This document shows positions 1 through 8,857 of a stretch of 64,000 nt of DNA, one piece after another. Position numbers and translations under genes: made by a program. This stretch comes from Candidatus Latescibacterota bacterium (GTDB lineage: Bacteria > Krumholzibacteriota > Krumholzibacteriia > WVZY01). The stretch's first letter is position 1; the number at the start of each line of letters is the position of its first letter. A model generated the notes under the pieces. The model ran no database searches and had not been told where the DNA came from. It saw only the letters and a list, made by a program, of their open reading frames with translations. Location of the stretch: assembly GCA_011772205.1 (NCBI GenBank), contig WVZY01000022.1, forward strand, positions 186,001 to 250,000. Reading direction: 5' to 3'.

Positions 1-1471
1 ATGTTTCGTTACCCTCGATGAGCCGTTTGAGATCGGGAACGCTGTCGATCGCTTCCCTCAATGTGGTCCCGGGTTGACCGGGAATGAGCTTTGCGATGCG
101 GTCCACTTCGCTATACGGAATCTTCAGCACACGGCCGACGTCCCGGACCACGCCGCGTGCTGCCATCGTTCCAAATGTGATGATCTGACACACATTCTCC
201 TCGCTGTATCGATCGATCACGTACTTGATGACTTCATCCCGGCGCTCGAAACAGAAGTCGATATCGATATCCGGCATGCTCACCCGCTCGGGATTGAGCA
301 TCCGCTCGAAAAGAAGACCGTGCTCCAGTGGATTCAAATCGGTGATACCCAAGGCGTATGTCACGAGACTTCCAGCCGCGCTTCCCCTCCCCGGCCCCAC
401 TGGTATCCCCATCTTCTTCGCATGGTTCACAATGTCACCGACAATTAGAAAATAGCCGGGGAAATCCATTTTTTCGATGACGGCGAGTTCGTATTCCAAC
501 CGTTCTTTGATTTCGTCCGAGATCACGTCGAACAGCTTTTTAGCCCCTTCATACGCAAGGTGCTTGAGATAATCCGCACTGGAATCGTATCCCTCGGGAA
601 GGGGGAATTCTGGGAGGTGCAGCCGCTTTTTGTCCAATTCAACATGACATCTTTCTGCGATGGCAACAGAGTTTTCGACCGCTTCGGGCATGTCGGAAAA
701 CAGCTCGACCATTTCGGATTCGCTTTTGAAATAAAGGTCCTTCGATTGGAATCGAAACCGCCTCGGATCTTCCAAATCGCTTCCCGTCTGCAGGCATAGC
801 AGTACTTCGTGGGCTTCGGCATCTTCGCGGTTCAAGTAATGGACATCGTTCGTGACAACCAGAGGGATTCCCGTTTTGAGTGAAATCTCCCACAAGGCCT
901 CCCTCAACAGCTTCTGCTCGCGAATCCCGTGATCCTGAATTTCGAGATAAAAATTCTCGTCTCCAAACATCGACCGGAGGCGCTCCGCTTTCGCTTGGGC
1001 GTCACCCAACCCGGATGCCAATGCGGCTTGAGCCACGACTCCCCTCATGCACGATGAGAGTGCGATCAATCCATCAGAATGGGCTTCAAGAGCCTCGAAA
1101 TCGATCCGCGGTTTGTAATAGAAGCCCTCGATATAAGCGGCTGACGCAAGTCGGATGAGATTTCGGTAACCGTGATTGTTCCGGGCGAGGAGAATGAGAT
1201 GATCGATTAGGGTTTGCTCTCCTTTTTTCCTTCCCCTGTCGAAACGGCTTCCTCTCGTGATGTACGTCTCCATTCCGATGATTGGCTTTATGCTGGCGGC
1301 CCTCGCCGTCCGGTAGAACTTGACGGCGCCAAACATATTCCCATGATCGGTGAGGGCGAGGGCATGCATGTCGAGCTTCTTCGCCCTGTTCACTAGATTT
1401 TTTATTTTTATGGAGCCGTCGAGGAGACTGTACTCGGAATGAGTGTGGAGGTGAACGAACCTACTCGGCAT
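1..1471 (-). CDS. dnaE: DNA polymerase III subunit alpha, 5' part (cut by window edge)
   Basis: This is the replicative polymerase catalytic subunit. About 490 N-terminal residues are present and the rest lies off the left edge. My reverse-strand translation begins MPSRFVHLHTHSEYSLLDG, the signature of the N-terminal PHP domain (residues ~5-210, with the HLHTH metal-binding motif). The polymerase active-site motif PDIDIDF, with two catalytic Asp, lies near residue 400, and GPGRGSAAGS precedes it in the palm. The ATG at 1471 lies 11 bp inside the upstream M23 peptidase gene, whose stop is at 1461, so the two are probably translationally coupled. The family is certain. DnaE rather than PolC follows from the PHP domain standing at the N-terminus. 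Confidence 0.96.
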   Translation of the reverse strand, partial: MPSRFVHLHTHSEYSLLDGSIKIKNLVNRAKKLDMHALALTDHGNMFGAVKFYRTARAASIKPIIGMETYITRGSRFDRGRKKGEQTLIDHLILLARNNHGYRNLIRLASAAYIEGFYYKPRIDFEALEAHSDGLIALSSCMRGVVAQAALASGLGDAQAKAERLRSMFGDENFYLEIQDHGIREQKLLREALWEISLKTGIPLVVTNDVHYLNREDAEAHEVLLCLQTGSDLEDPRRFRFQSKDLYFKSESEMVELFSDMPEAVENSVAIAERCHVELDKKRLHLPEFPLPEGYDSSADYLKHLAYEGAKKLFDVISDEIKERLEYELAVIEKMDFPGYFLIVGDIVNHAKKMGIPVGPGRGSAAGSLVTYALGITDLNPLEHGLLFERMLNPERVSMPDIDIDFCFERRDEVIKYVIDRYSEENVCQIITFGTMAARGVVRDVGRVLKIPYSEVDRIAKLIPGQPGTTLREAIDSVPDLKRLIEGNET

Positions 1472-3626
1472 GGCTGCCGCTCCTCTTCGGATGCTTGGAG
1501 AAATGATCCTCGGTGATTCTCAGCTTCGTCCGGAGATGCGACTCGTTACCGGCGCGGTCAACCGCGTCAATTCTGAGCTCGCGATAGCCTATTATATTTT
1601 TCTCCCGCAAAAGTACCAACATCTTTTTGGAGAAGCTATCCCATTGAGCTATCTGCTTTTCGCCATCCAAGAGGACTGCTGTTTCATAGGGATTGAGGCT
1701 TGAGCCATCGTCGAAGAGTTCGATGACGATTTCCGGGAAGATCTTCCCATCTCCGTACATCTGGTGTTTCCGGATGGTGGGGGGCATGATACGTGGAGGT
1801 GTCCGGTCCGAGAAGACCGCGTATAGGCCTGGCTGGCGAGCATGGACGCTCATCGAATCACCTATGGCCAGTGACGGCATGAAAGTCCACTCTCCCTTTG
1901 TACCATCCCAGCGATAGACGGCTTCGCTCCCGTCCGCAGGTTCGCTCAAGCCGAAGCTGATCCCAATGAAGGTTCGAATGGCAAGCGACAGCGGCCCCAA
2001 GCGCAAGATTTGCGATCTGCTCTCCAGTTCTTCGGCTGATGCCGGCGATACATCCGAGACTTCCCATCGCGTGAGATAAATGAACCCATCCCCATAAAGA
2101 GGGCGTATGGGCACACCCAGTGTCACGCCGAGATCCGGGAAGTTCAACACTCTCACCCGTGTATCGCTCAAGGGAACGATGTGCAAGGTGCGCGTGCCGA
2201 AAACGGGTGCAAAAGGCAGGGCAACGACTGAGGTGTTGAGATCCTCACAGGTCAATACGACCTGTGCGCCGTCCGCCCCGCGAGACGACGGCTTGGTGTG
2301 CGGCTCCCGAACTCCCACCGCCGTTTGGAGCTGTGACAACGCATCGCTGCTCAAAGCGCCTTCTCGGACGCTGAGAAGATCGTCGAGGATGAAGACACCG
2401 GGCAGCTCCCCGATTCTATTCCCCTTACTCGCTCTGGCCACCTTTGGCTGCCGAATCCGGCCGGCACCTGAATAAAAAGGCGCCGATAGTATGCTTGTTT
2501 GGCCGTTGTGATCCGTGACCTGGATGGTCGCTTCGTGAAGCCTGGAGCCTTCCGCCCCCCGATGGAGATCCTCCGCATCGATGGCGCCACCACCATGGAA
2601 GTCGCGATTCCAGACGCTTTCCCCCGGACGCTCGAACAACGTCAGGTAGTACTCGCCCAGCGAGAGCGCGCGCTCCATTTCGAACACCAGATCCACTTCT
2701 CTCGACTGAGGGAAGCTGAAACGCTCCATCACGATGCGGGACACCAATTCTCCATCAACGTACAGCTCGATCCGGTATGGGAGCAGCCGACCCGAAGATG
2801 CATCGGTTCTATCGACGATTCTGGCTGCAAGACCGAGCCGGCCTTGAATAGTAACGGTATCCTGCGATACGAACTTGTCCCTTCCGAGCCGCTGACAGCC
2901 GATCTCTCTCGGGAAGGCCCACCCGTCGATCTGGGAGTCTTTCCCCAGAGGGATCCAAACAATACGGTTTATCCGCGGATAAATGGAGTCCTCCAGCACC
3001 CACCCCTGGGAAAGTGGATTCATCGGATGTTCCCCGGAATCGCGGATTTCGAAGTGGAGGTGCGGGGCGCCAGCTCCGGTGCTCCCCGTGTATCCGATAA
3101 TCTCGCCACGCTTGACCGGAAACCGCTCTGGAGGCTCCACCATTATATCGATCTCATAGGAGCCCAAACGCCGCTGCTGATGATAAGCAAAAGACTCGAT
3201 AGAGGGTGAGAACTCGCTAAGATGAGCGTAAACCGCCGTTTCGCCGCTCTGGAGCCCGATGTAAAGCGCCTTGCCATAAGCGTGCGGGGAGGTTCTCACC
3301 CTGGAAATGTAACCATCATCGACAGCCCGGCACGGCACTCCCTCCTTCCCGAATGTTCTTATGTCAATGCCGGCGTGAAGGTGACCCTCGCGGTATTCTC
3401 CGAATGAAGAGCTGAGATTAGGGCTCATAGCGACCGGCCAAAGTCTCTTGGAATTGGCTTGGGCCCACACCAGGCCTGTTAGTCCAGAGAGCAGAACAGG
3501 GACTAAGACAAGAAACAGCAACATAAACGGGGGATTGGAGGCGGCTGAACGGCCGCTCCAATCGCGATGGACTGTACCGCCGCAGCTTGGCGCCACACAT
3601 ATTGAATGTTTGAACGGAACACGCAT
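1461..3626 (-). CDS. M23 (LytM-type) metallopeptidase, exported or membrane-anchored
   Basis: Probable peptidoglycan endopeptidase of 721 residues. I chose the ATG at 3626 because GGGAG lies 6 nt upstream; the longer frame to 3677 has no ribosome site. A hydrophobic segment at residues ~35-54 ends in WAQA, either a signal peptide after a long n-region or an anchor. The M23 domain has HxxxD (H84, D88), H135 and HLH (H189, H191), so zinc and catalytic ligands are intact. The 500-residue remainder looks beta-rich; the last ~80 residues (LDGEKQ..., IDAVDRAGN) resemble an Ig-like fold. It overlaps the dnaE start by 11 bp. An activator role like that of EnvC/NlpD is less likely because the metal ligands are complete. 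Confidence 0.85.
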   Translation of the reverse strand: MRVPFKHSICVAPSCGGTVHRDWSGRSAASNPPFMLLFLVLVPVLLSGLTGLVWAQANSKRLWPVAMSPNLSSSFGEYREGHLHAGIDIRTFGKEGVPCRAVDDGYISRVRTSPHAYGKALYIGLQSGETAVYAHLSEFSPSIESFAYHQQRRLGSYEIDIMVEPPERFPVKRGEIIGYTGSTGAGAPHLHFEIRDSGEHPMNPLSQGWVLEDSIYPRINRIVWIPLGKDSQIDGWAFPREIGCQRLGRDKFVSQDTVTIQGRLGLAARIVDRTDASSGRLLPYRIELYVDGELVSRIVMERFSFPQSREVDLVFEMERALSLGEYYLTLFERPGESVWNRDFHGGGAIDAEDLHRGAEGSRLHEATIQVTDHNGQTSILSAPFYSGAGRIRQPKVARASKGNRIGELPGVFILDDLLSVREGALSSDALSQLQTAVGVREPHTKPSSRGADGAQVVLTCEDLNTSVVALPFAPVFGTRTLHIVPLSDTRVRVLNFPDLGVTLGVPIRPLYGDGFIYLTRWEVSDVSPASAEELESRSQILRLGPLSLAIRTFIGISFGLSEPADGSEAVYRWDGTKGEWTFMPSLAIGDSMSVHARQPGLYAVFSDRTPPRIMPPTIRKHQMYGDGKIFPEIVIELFDDGSSLNPYETAVLLDGEKQIAQWDSFSKKMLVLLREKNIIGYRELRIDAVDRAGNESHLRTKLRITEDHFSKHPKRSGSHAE

Positions 3627-3647
3627 GCGCAACTCCCGGAATCGGAA

Positions 3648-3677
3648 AAGGTAACACCGGGTGTCAAACCATGTCAA
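3648..3677 (-). promoter_or_regulatory. Possible sigma70-type promoter for the M23 peptidase-dnaE pair
   Basis: Read on the minus strand, TTGACA (3672-3677) is followed after 18 nt by TACCTT (3648-3653), about 20 nt before the chosen start codon. The -35 matches the consensus fully and the -10 is weak (3 of 6). A second TTGACA lies 10 nt further downstream. The untranslated leader would be short. Confidence 0.3.
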
Positions 3678-3726
3678 CGGCGGAAACGTCTATCGGCCAC
3701 CCTTCCTAGAAGCTTTCAGCAGATGG

Positions 3727-3755
3727 TTGCACATAACCAGAAGAAGTGTTAAATT
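3727..3755 (+). promoter_or_regulatory. Weak candidate promoter for the PpiD/SurA-like gene
   Basis: TTGCAC (3727-3732), a 17-nt spacer and TAAATT (3750-3755) lie about 50 nt upstream of the plus-strand start at 3806. Both hexamers are imperfect. The placement in a divergent intergenic region is the main support. Confidence 0.25.
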
Positions 3756-3805
3756 AAAGCGTTAATTGATCATGCCAGCGGATTTGAAAAGGAGATGATC
3801 TCGCC

Positions 3806-5596
3806 ATGATGCGGCAAATGCGACAGAACACGAAAATTATTCTATGGATCGTCGTGGTTTCCTTCGTGTTGACGATCTTCGCCGTGTGGGGTATGGATCT
3901 CCGCACAGGTTCTTCCGGTCAAGATCCCAGCATTCTCGGAAGAGTCAACGGCGTTGCAATCACCCGGGCCCATTACCAGGCCGTGTACGAGCAGCTGGCA
4001 AGTGAGTACCGGGCTCTTTCCCCCGACGGACAGCTGAGCTATTCTCAGCTCGATCTCATCCAGAAGCAGACCTGGGATAACATCGTCATCGCAATCCTCA
4101 CTGATCAGCAGATCGAGAAGCTAGGAATCACCGTCACGGATGAGGAGATTCTCAACTTTCTGAGAACTACGCCTCCACCGGAGATTCAGCAGTATTTCAT
4201 GGATGAAGAAGGCAATTTCGACTATCAAGCCTACCAGAGAGCGCTCAATAATCCCGAAGCCGACTGGACGAGTCTCGAGAACCTCGCCAGACAGCGAATT
4301 CCTCGGCTAAAGCTCAACCAGTACCTCGCAGTGCAGGTTCATGTGAGCAACGACGAAATCCGACAAGCTTACGAAGAAGAATACACAAAAATCACATTCC
4401 AGTACGTCGAGATTCCCATCGAAACCGAAGACGTTGAAGGATACGAGCCCACGGAGGAGGAAATTCAGACCTACTACAACGAGCACCTCGACGAATACAC
4501 TGATGACGAGAAGGCTTCTCTCGAGATCGTCAAGATCGACATTACCCCGAGCCCATCGGACGTGGATGACATCCTCTATACGCTCGGCGTCATCCGAAGC
4601 CAGATTCTGTCCGGAGAGGAATTCGCCACGCTGGCGCAAACATACTCCGAAGCACCAACCGGAAAAGAAGGCGGGGCCACCGGTTGGATCGGCGAAGGCC
4701 AGCGAGATCCGAAAGTCATTGAGACGCTCGCCTCTCTCGATGATGGCGGCATCAGCGAGCCCGTTGAGGCGGCGGACGGTTACTATATCTTGCAGCGCAT
4801 CGAAGCCCGGACGGGAGAAGATGGATCCTCTGAATTCAGTGCCAATGAGATCTTTATCAAGCTCCGCGCCGGTTCCGCCACGACTGATTCACTCCTAGTT
4901 CTCGCCAATGATTTGCAGGAAAAAGCACAATCAGTCGGTCTCCGCGAGGCTGCAAAAGCCAATAACCTTGAGGTGCTTGTTCCCAAACCCATCTACCAGA
5001 ACTTTCCACTGGAGGACATCGGTTTCGTCCCCGCGATCAATGAATTCGCGTTCTCCAACGAAAAAGGATCGCTGAGCAGGGTTTTGAGGGACGAAACTCA
5101 CTACTATATCTGTCAGCTCATGGATAGGATTCCCGCAACTCCAAAACCGATTGCCGAAGTAAGAGAGGGCATCTCCAAAACAATGGCTAACGAACACAAA
5201 AAGAAAATCGCCTGGCGCAAGGCGGATGGGTTGCACCGGCAATCGGGAATTATCGGATTCGCTGCGGCCGCCGAGGCTCACAATCGAGAGAGCCAGACTA
5301 TCGATTCTTTGCGGGTAAACGATAGCGGGGAACCATTCGGCCCAAGAAGCGCGATAGCTAAAACAGCTCTTTCCCTCAATTTAAGGGAAATTTCTCCTCC
5401 CATCGAATGGATAGGAAGCTACTACGTCGTCCAGCTAATGAGTCGATCGGCCGTTGATGAGGATGATTTTCGGAAGAACGCGCCTACGATCAGCAACAGG
5501 CTTTATCAGGAAAAAATCCAGAGATACATAGCTTACTGGTATGAGAATCTGGAGAAGAGCAGCAACATAGAGGATTACAGAAGCAGCTTATTATGA
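3806..5596 (+). CDS. PpiD/SurA-like periplasmic peptidyl-prolyl isomerase, membrane anchored
   Basis: This 596-residue protein probably helps fold exported and outer-membrane proteins. It has a short cytoplasmic N-terminus (MMRQMRQNTK), one transmembrane helix at residues ~11-32, and a SurA_N-type helical region (GRVNGVAITRAHYQAVYEQL). A parvulin domain follows around residues 236-340 (FATLAQTYSEAPTGKEGGATGWIG, then GYYILQRIEAR). The ~250-residue C-terminal part may hold a second, degenerate parvulin-like unit. This SurA_N-plus-parvulin order matches PpiD. GGAG at 3791-3794 serves the start; two adjacent ATGs (3806, 3809) are possible. It is a monocistronic plus-strand gene between minus-strand operons. 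The symbol is withheld because orthology to ppiD is not proven. Confidence 0.85.
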   Translation: MMRQMRQNTKIILWIVVVSFVLTIFAVWGMDLRTGSSGQDPSILGRVNGVAITRAHYQAVYEQLASEYRALSPDGQLSYSQLDLIQKQTWDNIVIAILTDQQIEKLGITVTDEEILNFLRTTPPPEIQQYFMDEEGNFDYQAYQRALNNPEADWTSLENLARQRIPRLKLNQYLAVQVHVSNDEIRQAYEEEYTKITFQYVEIPIETEDVEGYEPTEEEIQTYYNEHLDEYTDDEKASLEIVKIDITPSPSDVDDILYTLGVIRSQILSGEEFATLAQTYSEAPTGKEGGATGWIGEGQRDPKVIETLASLDDGGISEPVEAADGYYILQRIEARTGEDGSSEFSANEIFIKLRAGSATTDSLLVLANDLQEKAQSVGLREAAKANNLEVLVPKPIYQNFPLEDIGFVPAINEFAFSNEKGSLSRVLRDETHYYICQLMDRIPATPKPIAEVREGISKTMANEHKKKIAWRKADGLHRQSGIIGFAAAAEAHNRESQTIDSLRVNDSGEPFGPRSAIAKTALSLNLREISPPIEWIGSYYVVQLMSRSAVDEDDFRKNAPTISNRLYQEKIQRYIAYWYENLEKSSNIEDYRSSLL

Positions 5597-5644
5597 GATC
5601 TCGTGATCCGGGCATTCCCGCGCCGCCACGTCCTGTGAAATCAG

Positions 5645-5863
5645 CTATTTCTTGAGATTTTTCTCTTCCTTTTCGTTACTATCGAGATTGACTTCAATTT
5701 CCTCGCGCGCCTCACGTGAAGCCTTTTTGAATTTCTGGATCGATTTTCCAAAGGCCTCGGCGACTTCCGGAAGCTTCCTCGGTCCAAAAATAATGAGGAT
5801 AATGAAGAAAAGGATGAGAAGTTCCGACCAGCCTAAGGGACCGATCAAGGCGAAATATTGCAT
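5645..5863 (-). CDS. tatA: Twin-arginine translocase subunit TatA/TatE family
   Basis: Small Sec-independent export component of 72 residues. It shows the family plan: one N-terminal transmembrane helix (LGWSELLILFFIILIIF), the FGP hinge with KLPE after it, then an amphipathic helix (VAEAFGKSIQKFKKASREA) and an acidic/basic charged tail. It is the last gene of the long minus-strand operon, 16 nt after the DUF4321 gene. No tatC is seen in the window. TatB is a less likely reading, because TatB usually has a longer helix and tail. Confidence 0.9.
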   Translation of the reverse strand: MQYFALIGPLGWSELLILFFIILIIFGPRKLPEVAEAFGKSIQKFKKASREAREEIEVNLDSNEKEEKNLKK

Positions 5864-5879
5864 TCCAAACGCCCCTTTC

Positions 5880-6152
5880 CTACCAATACCAGCGGAGTAA
5901 CAGCGACACCAAAACGATCCCGATCGCGCTCATAAGATTGACCTTGAGCGAGAATCCAAAAGTGAAGCTGAAAACAACGAGATCCAGGTTGAGAGGGCCA
6001 ACATACAAATCGGTTGAATTGACGAAGACATCGCGGATGATCTTTCCTTCCGGGAGAATGATCCCGATTACTTCACCCAGAACCGTGCCTACAACGATTC
6101 CGAGAAAAAGGATCAATGCGACCACCGCAACGGGCCGTCTCCTTGGCGCCAC
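5880..6152 (-). CDS. DUF4321 family small membrane protein
   Basis: Ninety-residue protein of unknown function with two hydrophobic segments (residues ~8-32 and ~58-88). The pattern GEVIGIILPEG...LDLVVFSFTFGFSLKVNLMSAIG matches my memory of the DUF4321 family, whose hallmark is the FGFSLKLN stretch before the second helix. Translation probably starts at GTG (6150-6152), with AAGGAGG 5 nt upstream. It lies between the LytR_C protein gene and tatA, which suggests an envelope role, but nothing more specific can be said. Confidence 0.75.
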   Translation of the reverse strand: MAPRRRPVAVVALILFLGIVVGTVLGEVIGIILPEGKIIRDVFVNSTDLYVGPLNLDLVVFSFTFGFSLKVNLMSAIGIVLVSLLLRWYW

Positions 6153-6185
6153 TACAACCTCCTTTATAATAATAGATGAAAAAAA

Positions 6186-6686
6186 TCATTTAATCAAGCG
6201 AGCGCGAGCACTCAGATCCAGTTTGAGCTCATTATAATCGGCCCCGAGAATCAGTGTGGCGTCGACGATTGCGTTTTTTTTGAGCTGCCTAACAGTACAA
6301 CCACAACCCAATACGCGGCTCAGGCGCTCGAACTGGGGATTCTCCCTCCTCGCGATGAGGATGGACTCACTGTACGTGAAGCGCTCTGCATTACCAGTTC
6401 TGAAGACATCGATTCCTTTTTTCATCAGGGCATCAGCCGCCACCTGAGCCAGACCGGTTTCGCCGGTTCCATTTAGTACTTCGATGCGGATGGGATGCCA
6501 GTCTTCGTGAATCCGCCCGGAGTGCCGAAGATAGAATCCAAATGCGATGGAAGCTGCACAGAGCACCAACACGATGCAGGACAGGGCCAGCAGAGATTTC
6601 TGCAGCACGCCGCTCTCACGTTTCTTTCTGCGTTTTCCCAACCTCACCCTCCTTTCCTGCGCGTACCGGAAGGGGACTTTCATCAA
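6186..6686 (-). CDS. LytR C-terminal (LytR_C) domain membrane protein
   Basis: A 166-residue protein. A basic N-terminus (LGKRRKKRES) is followed by one transmembrane helix (residues ~31-52) and an extracytoplasmic LytR_C domain from residue ~66 to ~153 (IRIEVLNGTGETGLAQVAAD...FTYSESILIARR...DATLILGADY). LytR_C is found at the C-terminus of LytR-CpsA-Psr wall-polymer ligases. Here it stands alone, without the catalytic LCP domain, so any role in wall-polymer attachment is only suggested. Its start overlaps the HIT gene stop by four bases (ATGA). Confidence 0.8.
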   Translation of the reverse strand: MMKVPFRYAQERRVRLGKRRKKRESGVLQKSLLALSCIVLVLCAASIAFGFYLRHSGRIHEDWHPIRIEVLNGTGETGLAQVAADALMKKGIDVFRTGNAERFTYSESILIARRENPQFERLSRVLGCGCTVRQLKKNAIVDATLILGADYNELKLDLSARARLIK

Positions 6687-7159
6687 AAGGAGCTCTTTAA
6701 TTTCTCGTAAGATTCCTCAAGATCTTCCGAAACGACGCGCGTTTCTCCGATCGCCGTCATATAATTCGTGTCGCCGTGCCACCGAGGGACGAGGTGAATA
6801 TGAAGATGCCCGACGATCCCGGCGCCGGCGCTCCTGCCCAGGTTCGCTCCGACGTTGATCCCATGCGGCCGGTACGCTTTCTTTATCGCTTTCTCGCTGC
6901 GCGACATGAGACCCATGAATTCGGTATTCTCTTCCGGAGTGAGCTCGCTGAAGCTCTCGATGTGGCGGTTGCAGACGACCATTATGTGACCACTTGTATA
7001 AGGGTATATGTTCAAGACCACGTACCACAGCTTGCCTCGATGCAGGATCCATTTGCTTCTGACGTCTCCGCCCTTCGCGAGCTCGCAGAAAAGACACTCG
7101 TCTTCCTTTTTGGCACTTATCAAATACTCGTACCTCCATGGAGCATAGATGCGTTTCAC
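6683..7159 (-). CDS. HIT-family nucleotide hydrolase/phosphorylase
   Basis: Histidine-triad protein of 158 residues. The active-site motif is HLHIH (H118, H120, H122) followed by LVPRW. An N-terminal CxxC (C22, C25) with downstream His residues suggests the zinc site seen in the branch that includes mycobacterial Ap4A phosphorylase-like proteins. It probably acts on dinucleoside polyphosphates or nucleotide adducts; the substrate is not readable from sequence. It overlaps the GlmU-like gene upstream and the LytR_C gene downstream by four bases each. Confidence 0.9.
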   Translation of the reverse strand: MKRIYAPWRYEYLISAKKEDECLFCELAKGGDVRSKWILHRGKLWYVVLNIYPYTSGHIMVVCNRHIESFSELTPEENTEFMGLMSRSEKAIKKAYRPHGINVGANLGRSAGAGIVGHLHIHLVPRWHGDTNYMTAIGETRVVSEDLEESYEKLKSSF

Positions 7160-7893
7160 AGCTTCGTTCCTTCGAAGTGCTTCCTCATACTTTCGAGTTC
7201 CTCATCCGTATTGACACCGGCCACTTCTCCACAGTCTTCGACACAATACGCGCCGACTCGCAGACCGTTCTTTTTCATTACTGCGATCACATCCGTGAGA
7301 TAGTACTCGTTTTGGACGTTGTCACGATTTACTTCGCCAAGGGCCCGAAACAGTTCGCTTTTTTCGAAACAAAAGAGGCCTGAGTTGATCTCCCGGATTT
7401 TTCGTATTTCCGGTGACGCGTCCTTTTCCTCGACGATTTTCAGAAGTGCTCGACCTTCATCACGTACGATCCTCCCGTAACCGGTTGGATCGCTTATCAT
7501 GGCGGTGAGAACTGTAGCGGAGGCGGATAGAGCCTGATGGTGGCCGATAAAGCTCCTTATCGTACTCGACCTGAGCGCAGGCACATCGCCGTTGAGCACG
7601 ATCATTGTGCCTTCAAAATTTTCGAGTGCTTTCTTGCATTGGAGAACCGCATGACCCGTACCAAACTGCTGCTCCTGCAGAACGAACTCGACGCCAGTTT
7701 CCTTGCATGCATCTTCCACCATCTCCGCTTTGTATCCAACCACCACACAAATACGGTCGGCAGGGATCTCCTTCACCGTGTCGATGACGTGCGAGACTAT
7801 TGGCTTTCCGCCGACGCTATGCAGGACTTTGGGAAGATCGGACGTCATTCTAGTCCCCTGCCCTGCGGCAAGTATAACTGCAGCAAGTGCCAA
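7156..7893 (-). CDS. GlmU-type UDP-HexNAc pyrophosphorylase domain protein (single domain)
   Basis: Nucleotidyltransferase of 245 residues homologous to the N-terminal uridyltransferase half of GlmU. It has LAAGQGTRM-x5-PKVLH at the nucleotide site, QFGTGHAVLQ, LNGDVPAL, GYGRIVRD, EINSGLFCF, NEYYLTDVIAVM and VAGVNTDEEL. The C-terminal left-handed beta-helix acetyltransferase domain of bifunctional GlmU (~200 residues) is absent; the frame simply ends and overlaps the HIT gene by ATGA. Translation starts at TTG (7893), with GGAGG 8 nt upstream. It could make UDP-GlcNAc if acetylation is done by another enzyme, or may use another sugar phosphate. Confidence 0.85.
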   Translation of the reverse strand: MALAAVILAAGQGTRMTSDLPKVLHSVGGKPIVSHVIDTVKEIPADRICVVVGYKAEMVEDACKETGVEFVLQEQQFGTGHAVLQCKKALENFEGTMIVLNGDVPALRSSTIRSFIGHHQALSASATVLTAMISDPTGYGRIVRDEGRALLKIVEEKDASPEIRKIREINSGLFCFEKSELFRALGEVNRDNVQNEYYLTDVIAVMKKNGLRVGAYCVEDCGEVAGVNTDEELESMRKHFEGTKL

Positions 7894-7957
7894 CTATCTA
7901 TCCTCCGGTAATAGTACCATTCTCTACCTCGAGCAAATCCAGTGCAAATACAACCTT

Positions 7958-8848
7958 TCAAAAAAGAAGCGTCTCCCTCACACTTCCATCCGCCAGCAGT
8001 TCCAGCACGAGGTTATCTATCAACCGAGTGGTATCCAACCTGGCAGCAAGTGCCAGAATCACTTTGCCCTCCGCACGCTCGAGGATCGATAGATCATCCG
8101 CCCTGAGCAGCTCCGCATATTCCACATCGCGGATTCCATGCTCGATCATGCGATCGCGAACGGCGCCCGTCACACTTTTGGGATCTCTTTCTCCGCCCTC
8201 GAGAAGCGCCCGGCCGGCAAGAAGGCTGTCATACAATCCTCCCGCTTGCTTACGCTCTTCCGGATTCAAGTAAGCATTTCGCGAGCTCACGGCAAGGCCG
8301 TCCGGCTCGCGCACAATCGACGACAGAACGAGACGGACACGAAAGTTCAGCTGACGCACCATTTCGCGGATGACAACGGCTTGTTGCGCGTCCTTCTGTC
8401 CAAAGACGGCCACATCGGGATCCACAATATTGAAGAGTTTGGCCACAACGGTGGCTACTCCTCTGAAATGCCCCGGTCTGGTTCTCCCGCAAAGCGGCTC
8501 TGCAAATCGCTCCACCGTCACCCAGGCGTCCTGGGATGCCGGATACATTTCTTCATCGTCTGGGACGAAAACCACATCGCAGCCCATACGCTCGCAGAAT
8601 TCAAGATCCTTTTCGAGCATTCGTGGATATCTCGAAAGGTCTTCGCTGGGTCCGAACTGTTTGGGATTTATATAAATCGAGACGACCAGAATATCCCCTT
8701 CGTTACCAGCGATTTCCATACAGGATCTGTGGCCGTCGTGGAGGGCACCCATCGTTGGTACGAGCGAGATTGTCTTTCCCTCCAACCTCTTCTCAGCAAG
8801 CATTTTCCTAACTGAAGCAATGCATTCCGCCATCATCATGCTTGCCAT
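7958..8848 (-). CDS. panC: Pantothenate synthetase
   Basis: Joins pantoate and beta-alanine using ATP in the cytoplasm (vitamin B5 synthesis). The 296-residue length is normal. The HIGH-type motif PTMGALHDGH is at residues 31-40. VSIYINPKQFGPSEDLSRYPR, the pantoate/ATP stretch VFGQKDAQQ and the KMSKS-like VSSRN are all present. Several Met codons lie near the start (8848, 8839, 8836, 8833), so the exact N-terminus is uncertain. The gene follows panB by 9 nt, a classic pair. A 64-nt spacer separates it from the glmU-like gene downstream. Confidence 0.97.
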   Translation of the reverse strand: MASMMMAECIASVRKMLAEKRLEGKTISLVPTMGALHDGHRSCMEIAGNEGDILVVSIYINPKQFGPSEDLSRYPRMLEKDLEFCERMGCDVVFVPDDEEMYPASQDAWVTVERFAEPLCGRTRPGHFRGVATVVAKLFNIVDPDVAVFGQKDAQQAVVIREMVRQLNFRVRLVLSSIVREPDGLAVSSRNAYLNPEERKQAGGLYDSLLAGRALLEGGERDPKSVTGAVRDRMIEHGIRDVEYAELLRADDLSILERAEGKVILALAARLDTTRLIDNLVLELLADGSVRETLLF

Positions 8849-8857
8849 ACCGATCGC

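Noticed and set aside
2499-3209. 236-codon plus-strand frame antisense to the M23 peptidase
   Set aside because: Shadow of the peptidase gene; no ribosome site or family motif.
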